Source of the DNA: a bacterium
GTDB lineage: Bacteria > Patescibacteriota > Minisyncoccia > UBA6257 > 2-01-FULL-56-20
Direction: 5' to 3'
NCBI GenBank assembly: GCA_021777495.1
Contig: JAJYDL010000004.1
Span: forward strand, 1-40,428
Length of the DNA: 40,428 nucleotides
Shown here: positions 33,527 to 40,428 of the stretch, piece after piece
How the letters are laid out: each line of letters opens with the position of its first letter
Numbering within the stretch: position 1 is the first letter of the stretch
Notes under the pieces: generated by a model
Databases searched by the model: none
The model's input: only the letters and a program-made list of their open reading frames with translations
What the model was told of the DNA's origin: nothing
Position numbers and translations under genes: made by a program

Positions 33527-33988
33527 ATGGCAGCGCCCTCCAAGATCCCCCACTCCCTCCGCATGGCGATATTCCTTCTCCGCATCGCGATCGGACTCAA
33601 TTTCTTTTCCTTCGGGTTCGCGGTGCTCTTCGATCCCGTATTCGGCAAGGGATTGCGGGAGCAATCGTTCAACAATCTGTATTCGTGGCTCTCGGCGCCC
33701 GCCGCGGGAAGCTGGATCCAACCCTTTGCGCAATGGGCGTTCCTCGTGATCGGGGCCTGTCTCATCCTTGGCCTCGCCGTTCGGCTCGCATCGGCGGTAG
33801 GCGTCGGCATCACGCTCCTCAGCTTTCTTCCCGGCGTAAATTATGCAACGCTCAGTCTGGCACAGTTCATCAACGACGAATTGATCGTGGTCATCTGCCT
33901 TCTCATCCTCTTCCTTGCGAATGCGGGGGCGTACCTCGGTCTCGACAATTTCCTTCACATTTCTTTCCGCCGCAAGCACGCAGACTGA
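33527..33988 (+). CDS. DoxX-like membrane protein
   Basis: 153 aa with four hydrophobic segments: FLLRIAIGLNFFSFGFAVLF, WAFLVIGACLILGLAVRLA, VGVGITLLSFLPGV and LIVVICLLILFLANAGAYLGL. The pattern (LRIAIGLNFFSFG at the start, N-x-x-W loop, GLDNFL at the end) fits DoxX/DUF417-like quinone-linked proteins. Function uncertain. The ORF track begins inside the divergent gene; ATG 33527 fits the -10 rule. Confidence 0.72.
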   Translation: MAAPSKIPHSLRMAIFLLRIAIGLNFFSFGFAVLFDPVFGKGLREQSFNNLYSWLSAPAAGSWIQPFAQWAFLVIGACLILGLAVRLASAVGVGITLLSFLPGVNYATLSLAQFINDELIVVICLLILFLANAGAYLGLDNFLHISFRRKHAD

Positions 33989-34021
33989 CGTTCCGGAACG
34001 GCCTTCCCGGAAAGATACAGA

Positions 34022-34054
34022 CGATACGCGCACCCTTATAGGGTGCGCGTATCG
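34022..34054. terminator. Strong hairpin between doxX and the giant surface-protein gene
   Basis: Perfect 14-bp inverted repeat CGATACGCGCACCC-TTATA-GGGTGCGCGTATCG between convergent genes. T-tracts are weak, so it may act as a 3' stabiliser as well as a terminator. Confidence 0.65.
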
Positions 34055-34076
34055 GGTTTACGCGGGAAAGCGCCGG

Positions 34077-37000
34077 TTAACGATTTACCGATGAATGGAG
34101 AAGTGCAAGATACTGCTCAAGGAGCGAAATAAGCTGCTCCTGAAGGAGATGAACCTGCTCCTCGAGCGCCGCGTTGCCGCTGATGCTCGCGCCGAGGACC
34201 ACTCCCCCGCCTTCCTCGGGCGAGTTTCCCCCTCCGACGATCACGATGAAGGGGGGCTCATCGGAACGGTATGTTTCGGTAATCGTACATATCGCGGAAT
34301 TGCCCGGAGGAAGGCCGCTTTCGTCGTGGCAGTCCCCCGCAAATCCCTGAATATAATGGTCATGGGACTCGATCACATTCACCCCGAAGTTCGTGTCGGG
34401 TTCGAGCGTAACGGTGGTCCCCTCGGCGTTCCCGGGGAACGTCGATGAACTCGTCCCGCTTCCGAATATCTTGACCGTGAAGTCGGACGAGGTCGCGCTC
34501 CCTCCCGAACCGTTATCAACGATCACCTTGACCGTAAGCATGCTGACGGTCGGCGCCGCAACGGAGAATGAGACGGTATACGTCTGGACGGAAGAACCGT
34601 TCTGCGCCGTCACGGTCACGGTCGCGGTTCCCGTCGTGCTCGTAGCCTGCACGATATTCACGGTCGCATTCGGATCGGAGGATGTCGCCGTAACAACAGG
34701 CGTCATCGTCGTGTTGTAGGGCAGCACGTCCGTGTAGGATAGCGTCCCCGGATCGAACGAGGGTGAAATCGCTCCCGCGGACACGCCGAGCGCGCTCAAG
34801 GTATCGTCGCTGCCGAGCGCAACGGTCGTAAAGGACTGCATCGCTCCGGGATGCCACGCACCGTTCACGTATGACCACGCCACGTAATGATACGTGGTGC
34901 CGGGCTGTACGGCGGGCATAGTCCCGAGCGATTGTCCGTAGACGTAGGCGTTCGTCTCGAGTGACGAGAGCGCGGCGGAAAACGGGGTGTCCGACGCGAT
35001 TGCGCCGAAGTCGGGGGTCGAATAGACGCCCTTCGGTATCACGGGGCTTGCGGTGCTGAACGTCGACGTGGAAACCCAGAACGAATGTCCGGCGGCATCG
35101 TAATCGCCGTTCATCGCATTCAAGGTGGCATCGGTCCGGCCTATCCCCGTCGCCGCATTGGTCGTCACGAAGACAGGGGCCTGGCACGCATACACGTTGA
35201 CCGAAAGGCTTCCCGAATTATCACCGCACCACGAGGGATCGGGTGCCGGGGAGGAAGACGAGGAATTCCCGTCAAACACCATAAGGCTCAATGGCTGGCC
35301 CGTGCCCGTATACAGATAAGAATACCGATGACTCGGCTGGTATGCTCCCCAATCGACGAACGAACCGCCAACCCGGAGCTGGAACTCCCCATACCCGAGC
35401 TGCGCCGATCCAATATGGTATCCCTGCATGTACGTGCTCCAATTATCCACGCTTGCATATGCCGTATCGGCAACATTGATGCCGCCGTTCTGCCAGGTTC
35501 CCGAAGACACAAGAAGGTACGTCTGCCCGTCGGCAAGCGTAGTTGAACCCACTGTCGGAACATAATCCTTCGAATTGACCGCATCCGTTTCCAGGAACAC
35601 CTGCTTCGTTCCCGCCGGGCATGCCGCGATCGCCGGCGGCGGAACGGTGTTGAGCGTCACGGCCCACACGGAGCTCCAGGGGCTCATATTGCCCGCGGAA
35701 TCGATGGCGCGCACCTGCCAATACCATGTCCCGTCGGGAGCGCCGGACGAAAGGAGCGACGTCGTGGAAAGCCTTCCCGAATCCCAAAGGCCGGTGGTGA
35801 GAACACCGTTCGTCTCCGCAGGATTCATGCTCGAATGGAACTCGTACGACAGTGAGCCCGGTATGGGGCTCGTCGTGGGATTCCATCGGAACGTGAAGAC
35901 GTTCGTCGGAGTGATGTCCCCGTTCACTGGCCATGCAAGCACAGGCGCGGGAATGATCACGGCCTCATGGCTCACGACGAAAGGCATTGATGCGGTCGTA
36001 ATGTTCCCCGCAACGTCGGTCGTACCCGCGCGCAACGTATACGTACCGTCGGAGTACGCGGAAACGTTCAGCGTACAGTCATAGGTATAGCTCGGAATCC
36101 CCTGAAGGCTCGGATTCCCCGATCCGCAGGACCCCAGAAGGGTGCCGGTCGCATTGTACACATGAACGAAGACGTTCGCGATGCCGGTCTGCCCGTCGCT
36201 CGCGGTCACCGAAACGGAAAGCGTGGAGCTTACCGTCGTGGTCGCCGTCGGCGCGACAAAGACGAGCGTCGGAGGCGTCATGTCGCAGTAGGAGTTCGTG
36301 CACCATCCTGAATACTTCACCGCGCCGATGACCGGCGACCCGGTCCCGCTTGCGTTCGTAACGGGGATGCTCCCGTCGCCGGAAACGGTATCCGCGGGTC
36401 CGGTGGAAGCTCCCCACCAGTTCCCGGAAGCGTTCACATTCGCGGCAGTGATCACCGTCGAAGAATTCTGCACGCCGGCAGTGCCTTCTCCAGAAAAATT
36501 ATTGCCGGAAATATTCACCGTGGCGGAAGAGGTGAATGCGCCGCCGTCATCGCCGAGATACACGCCCCGCAGATTGCCGGAAAGATCGTTGCCGTTGATC
36601 GTGAAGGTTCCCGAATTGGGCGCATCGGGCGTGCCATAGGCATCATTGCCGTGAATGCTCACCCCGCTGCTCCCTCCCCCGGTGATGACGTTGTCCGTAA
36701 CAGAAGCGGTACCCGAAACATCGCCCCAGAAAAAGAGCGCGGAACCGCTTATGCCGGTTGCATGGTTATCGGATATCACGATGCCGTCCGTGATGCCCGA
36801 AAGCGCCACGAAGCTGCTTCCGTTCGCATTCCCGTTGTCCATATTCCCCGAAACGGCGACATTTGAGGAATGGCTTCCCGTGCAGGAGAAATTGATATCC
36901 GCACCGCCGTTGTTCGAGGCGTCCATGAAGACGTTATGCACCACCTGGGTGCCGCTGCACCCTCCGGTCATGCCGTCCGATTTGATCTGCATCGGCTCCG

Positions 37001-38017
37001 AATTCGGGGCCGGCGCAGTAAAGAGGTTCCCCTCAATGAGCAGGTCCCCCGCATGATCCGTAGGCATGCCCACGCTCGAATACCCGTTGAAGATATTGTT
37101 TTCGATGGCCACGCCGGAAAGTATGGCGGTGGAAGAAACGATATTCATCTGGACGCCCGGATTGGTGAAGGTGAAACCGTTCACCGTGACGCCGTTCGCC
37201 GAAACGTTCATGGCGTCCACGACCGATTCATCGCCGGAGCGCGGGACGAAGCTCTCGCTCGCCCCGGGAACGCCGGCCTGAATACCGTTCAACGCAAGGG
37301 GTTTGGCGATCGATACCGTTTCGGGATAGGTACCCGCCGCAACATCGATCGTATCGCCCGGCACCGCGGCATCCACCGCCTCCTGGATCGTGGAGTACCC
37401 CGTATTCGTTCTCATATTCACCGCAGGACCGATATCTCCGGAGTCGCCGCCCGAAAGCGGATCGGCGTCCGTCCACGTGCCGTCATGCGGCGTCACATAG
37501 GTGAGCGAATAGGTATTGGTATAGCTCGAACCGCTGCTCGTAGCCATTGCAGGGAATACGTTATTGACCCACCACGAGAATCCCGCCGTGGCACTGTCGG
37601 GCAAAGTCACCGACTTCGGCGACGAAGTGCTGTAATCCGGGGAAAGCGCGAAGGTTCCCGGAATGGTGTAATTCTCCCCTCCGGTGAACGTACCCGTAAT
37701 GCCCGCCGCGAGCGGCGTACCTTTTTCCGGAGAAATAAGCCCCGCGGTAACAAACGTTCCGTCCGCGGTGCTGGCATTCGCACAATAAGTCACGCCATCG
37801 GTACCAAGCCACACGTTCACCTTTTCCGTGAACGCATCTATCGCCCAACTCCCGATGACCCCCGAATCGGGATCGTTCGTGATGCGCTGGGTGATGGTCA
37901 CGAACGGAGTGCCGACCGTGGCGCAAGGCGCCGGCGATGGGGCAAGCGCCGCATGGACGATCCCGTGCATCCCCGCAAAGAAAACAAAAACAAAACCGGC
38001 AAAAGCGATTTTTTCAT
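34077..38017 (-). CDS. Giant secreted surface protein: beta-helix, Ig-like, cadherin-like and prealbumin-like domains; probable frameshift at the start
   Basis: The open frame encodes ~1,350 aa. In order: signal peptide (KIAFAGFVFVFFAGMHGIVHA), a ~200-aa N-terminal region, a right-handed beta-helix of NosD type (STIQEAVDAAVPGDTIDVAAGTY … GVTVNGFTF, many GN/SGN turns), Ig-like domains (TPPTLVFVAPTATTTV), FN3-like parts (WYWQVRAIDSAGNMSPW), a cadherin-like sandwich (LSALGVSAGAISPSFDPGTLSY), a prealbumin-like domain (~1199-1288) and a C-terminal Leu-rich coiled coil. The frame has only a TTG at 38132, 42 codons before the signal peptide. TAAAAT ends 6 nt before ATG 38017, which is followed by A6; one more A would give MKKIAFAG… in the main frame. 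So the true start is probably 38017, one base out of frame here. Likely an adhesin. Confidence 0.8.
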
Positions 38018-38023
38018 TGCGAT

Positions 38024-38029
38024 ATTTTA
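38024..38029 (-). promoter_or_regulatory. -10 box of the giant surface-protein gene
   Basis: TAAAAT, 6 nt before ATG 38017. Confidence 0.5.
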
Positions 38030-38257
38030 TTATTTCTTGGCTATCCTTGTTTGTTGGATATCTGGCAGACGGGTTACGGCCTTGTCCCGTCTCACTGGCC
38101 GATAGTCCCACGCGATCACATGCAAAGATCAATATTTCACAATACTATTCCTGACCCGTCCATCATAGAAGCGTGCCTCAAAGAAAGTCAATGGTAAAAA
38201 GCGCCGATTTATGCAGAATTTATGCACACGATATGCACCGGCAAGGATATACGCAAC

Positions 38258-38283
38258 ACAAAAGCCCCTTCCGGGGCTTTTGT
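38258..38283 (-). terminator. Terminator after the 406-aa surface-protein gene
   Basis: ACAAAAGCCCC-GGAA/TTCC-GGGGCTTTTGT inverted repeat with a T-rich flank. The rest of 38018-38312 shows only the upstream promoter region of the giant gene and no other gene. Confidence 0.8.
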
Positions 38284-38312
38284 TGTCGGACAAGATCGGT
38301 TATTTTTCGGGT

Positions 38313-39533
38313 CTAGTTTCCGCCGCGCCCGTTCCCTCTTCCGTTGGTATGACCATTCCCGTTCTCACGGTTCTGGAATATGTTCTGGAGATTGTGGAAC
38401 TGAGTAAGCAGCTGCTGGAGACGGGCGTTGAGGCTTTCCACCGAAGAGGTCTCTGCCGTAGTGGTGGCGATACTGCCCGGAAGAGAAGCGCCAAAGAAAT
38501 TCTGGCCTCCATTCCCCTTTCCGTTATAGAACGGACTTTCGAACTGCCCCTCGCGCCTGCCGGGACGGAGCGCCATGATGCTGTAATCGCGCACGACGTT
38601 CGCCTGCACAACCAAGGGGTTCGACTGCGAAACGATGCCCGAAACACCCACTTCGTCACCGACCTGCAGCTGGGTCACGGGATTCGTTGCGCCGCCGCCA
38701 TTGCCATCGCGAAGATAGAATTCCGGATACAATCCTCCGGACCAATTCACCGTGTAGGTGATCCCCCAGACGGTGCCCTGGAACGAGCCGGAAGCAACGC
38801 TCGTCACGATCATGCCGTGGACGAGGAACCTTCCGTCGCCGTTGATCGTAAGCTCGGGCTTATAGACCCGCGGGAGCGGAGGGGTTGTCGTCGGCGTTAC
38901 CGCCGAAGGAACATAGGTTTCCGTGACCGCACACGCATCGGAAGCGCCGGCCGCGAGAGGACCCGTGCAGTTTCCCGTCATGCTCGCGGAATAATTCGGG
39001 AGCGCGGAAACCGTGATCGCATAGGTCGAACTGGCGCCCACGACGACCGGCGTGCCGGACGCGTTCCCCGGGAACGAGCCGGGATTCGCATTCGCGCCGG
39101 AAACGTTCACGGTGAAGCCGGAAGGCGTCGCAGAGCCGCCCGCGGCATTATTGACCGAAAGCGAAACATTGAGAGTCCCCGTGGAAACCGTCGGATAGGC
39201 CGAAACCGTCGCTGCGCAGCTCGAGGTCGCTACGGAAGACGATGCGTCCGTGACTTGGACCATTGCCGTATAGGTCGCATTGGCCGGATATGCCACCGTA
39301 AAGGCCGTGCTGGTCGTCCCGCTCGCAACGCCGCTGCCGGACCAAAGATACGTGTACGGGGCAACGCCTCCCGTCGAAGTGGCGGTCCAGGTGATCTGAT
39401 CCCCCGAAACGGCCCCTGAACAGGAAACCGTAGGCGCGGTTGCCGCGTGGGCCATGAGGGCAAACGCCGCAACGGCAAAAATACCGGCAGCAAGCGCACC
39501 CCAAAGCGTTTTCTTGGATGTTTGTATGTTCAT
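38313..39533 (-). CDS. Secreted surface protein with PKD/Ig-like, prealbumin-like and OB-like domains
   Basis: 406 aa. Signal peptide MNIQTSKKTLWGALAAGIFA… cut near AHA-ATA. A PKD/Ig-like domain (~33-112; ITWTATSTGGVAPYTYLWSG) is followed by a prealbumin-like domain (~120-207) that also occurs in the giant protein. Then comes an OB-like domain (LTINGDGRFLVHGMIVTSV … LQVGDEVGVSGIV) similar to DUF5666. A short coiled coil (LNARLQQLLTQFHNLQNIFQ) and an Asn/Gly/Arg-rich end (GNGRGNGRGGN) close the protein. No sortase motif. The layout suggests an external protein held by C-terminal self-association. No clear promoter. Confidence 0.8.
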   Translation of the reverse strand: MNIQTSKKTLWGALAAGIFAVAAFALMAHAATAPTVSCSGAVSGDQITWTATSTGGVAPYTYLWSGSGVASGTTSTAFTVAYPANATYTAMVQVTDASSSVATSSCAATVSAYPTVSTGTLNVSLSVNNAAGGSATPSGFTVNVSGANANPGSFPGNASGTPVVVGASSTYAITVSALPNYSASMTGNCTGPLAAGASDACAVTETYVPSAVTPTTTPPLPRVYKPELTINGDGRFLVHGMIVTSVASGSFQGTVWGITYTVNWSGGLYPEFYLRDGNGGGATNPVTQLQVGDEVGVSGIVSQSNPLVVQANVVRDYSIMALRPGRREGQFESPFYNGKGNGGQNFFGASLPGSIATTTAETSSVESLNARLQQLLTQFHNLQNIFQNRENGNGHTNGRGNGRGGN

Positions 39534-39715
39534 GTCTTGTTTTTTGTTGATTTATTCTGACCTTTTAACGTTATTGTGTAACGATCGACCGATCTTCATA
39601 AAATTGAACGCCTATCCCCTCCGAAATGTTACAGAACGGCATTTTCCACCAAAACCCTCGATGCGCAAAATATCCGCACTTCGGAAACCGAATAGGACCC
39701 GGAAAAGATTCGGCG

Positions 39716-40428
39716 TTAGATGAGCGCAGCGGCCCTCTCCACGTGCTGGATGAGCGTCGAAACATACCCCGCCTCGTTATCGTACCAGGAGAACACCTTC
39801 ACCATATCGCCATCAATGACCTTCGTAAGGTCGAGCGACACGGTCGCACCGTACTTTTCTCCGACGATATCCGACGAGACAATCTGATCGCGCGTAACCT
39901 TGAGTATCCCTTGCCATCGCGGGGAGTTGGCGGCATCGGTGAGGATCTGATTGATCTCCTCGACCGTGGTCGGCCGCTTGGCGATGAACGTGATATCGGA
40001 GATGGAACCCGTGATATTCGGCACGCGGAACGATACCCCGTCGAACTTCCCCGCGAGCGAAGGAATCGCCCTCGCGACGCTGATCGCCGCTCCCGTGGTC
40101 TCGGGCACGGTGTTGTGCGCGGCCGCGCGCCCCTTCCGGAAATCGTGCCCCGTGCGGATCGGGCCGTCGACGAGCGCCTGGGTCGAGGTATATGCATGCA
40201 CCGTGGAAAGCGACGCCTTCACGATGCCGGGGTTCTCGCTCAATATCTGCATCACCGGCGATGCGGAATTTGTCGTACAGGAACCGTTCGAGCTGATCGC
40301 GCATGTTTTGAGATTTTCTTCGTTCACGCCGACAAGCACCGTCTGTCCCATCGTTCCGTCCGCATCCTTGGCCGGCGCGGTGATGACGACCCTCTTTGCC
40401 CCCGCGTCGAGATGTACCTTCGCTTTTT
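39716..40428 (-). CDS. gap: Glyceraldehyde-3-phosphate dehydrogenase, C-terminal part (5' end outside window)
   Basis: The frame continues to the window edge. Catalytic Cys in SSNGSCTTNSASPV, followed by HAYTSTQALVDGP, RAAAHNTVPETTGAA, KFDGVSFRVPN, and the end SWYDNEAGYVSTLIQHV. Upstream residues HLDAGAKRVVITAPAKD match the NAD-domain end. Converts glyceraldehyde-3-phosphate to 1,3-bisphosphoglycerate, the substrate of Pgk encoded at 14.1-15.3 kb. The 182-nt gap between it and the 406-aa gene holds only a weak CCGAAT/ATTCGG hairpin and A/T-rich sequence that may contain that gene's promoter. Confidence 0.95.
   Translation of the reverse strand, partial: KAKVHLDAGAKRVVITAPAKDADGTMGQTVLVGVNEENLKTCAISSNGSCTTNSASPVMQILSENPGIVKASLSTVHAYTSTQALVDGPIRTGHDFRKGRAAAHNTVPETTGAAISVARAIPSLAGKFDGVSFRVPNITGSISDITFIAKRPTTVEEINQILTDAANSPRWQGILKVTRDQIVSSDIVGEKYGATVSLDLTKVIDGDMVKVFSWYDNEAGYVSTLIQHVERAAALI

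Overview
The window looks like part of the chromosome of a bacterium of the Candidate Phyla Radiation (Patescibacteria, probably a GC-rich Parcubacteria-type lineage). This is an inference from gene content. Several universal proteins are trimmed: a release factor 1 without its N-terminal domain, an AspRS without the GAD insertion, a ProRS without the editing domain, and an EF-P whose tip loop lacks the PGKG lysine. There are also a split conjugation-type ATPase, an MreB/MreC/PBP2 wall cluster and very large secreted repeat-type surface proteins. UGA, UAA and UAG are all used as ordinary stops. I see no prophage, insertion sequence, CRISPR array or tRNA gene.

Layout. 1-483 is the end of a gene cut by the window edge, with a Ser-rich tail. 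641-3802 holds translation and nucleotide genes: prfA on +; aspS-ndk-NUDIX as a minus-strand operon. 3827-7812 is a magnesium/transport block: mgtC and an EamA permease on +, a MgtA-type P-ATPase on -. 7835-10375 has an isochorismatase-fold hydrolase with a bactofilin-like membrane protein, divergent from a diguanylate cyclase. 10471-12393 holds two small orphan genes, RNase P RNA (minus) and a small HTH protein. 12467-15277 is a pgk-DHH phosphoesterase-RNase H operon. 15419-18309 holds a TraG/VirD4-like membrane ATPase interrupted by an in-frame TAG, plus a small accessory gene. 18361-20285 has a GT39-like mannosyltransferase and rplU. 20296-27083 is the morphogenesis block proS-mreB-mreC-mreD-mrdA-galT-membrane protein. 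27139-30618 is another translation block: SemiSWEET/HD, mnmA, efp, khpA, rpsP. 30682-30859 is an unassigned structured RNA with 6S-like architecture. 30986-33988 holds envelope proteins (PEGA, FG-GAP-like, PH domain, DoxX). 34077-39533 encodes two secreted surface proteins that share a domain. 39716-40428 is the 3' part of gap.

The strongest window-wide signal is promoter architecture. At more than a dozen first-in-operon genes a -10 box, often extended (TGnTAnnnT), ends 6 to 8 nt before the start codon. Those mRNAs would start at or next to the AUG, i.e. be leaderless. Some later genes in operons instead have Shine-Dalgarno sequences or 4-nt ATGA overlaps. The rule chooses starts for pgk and rpsP. 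It also exposes a probable one-base frameshift in an A6 run at the start of the giant surface protein. Two divergent gene pairs share overlapping -10 boxes.

All calls come from reading the sequence and remembered family motifs. No database search or folding program was run.
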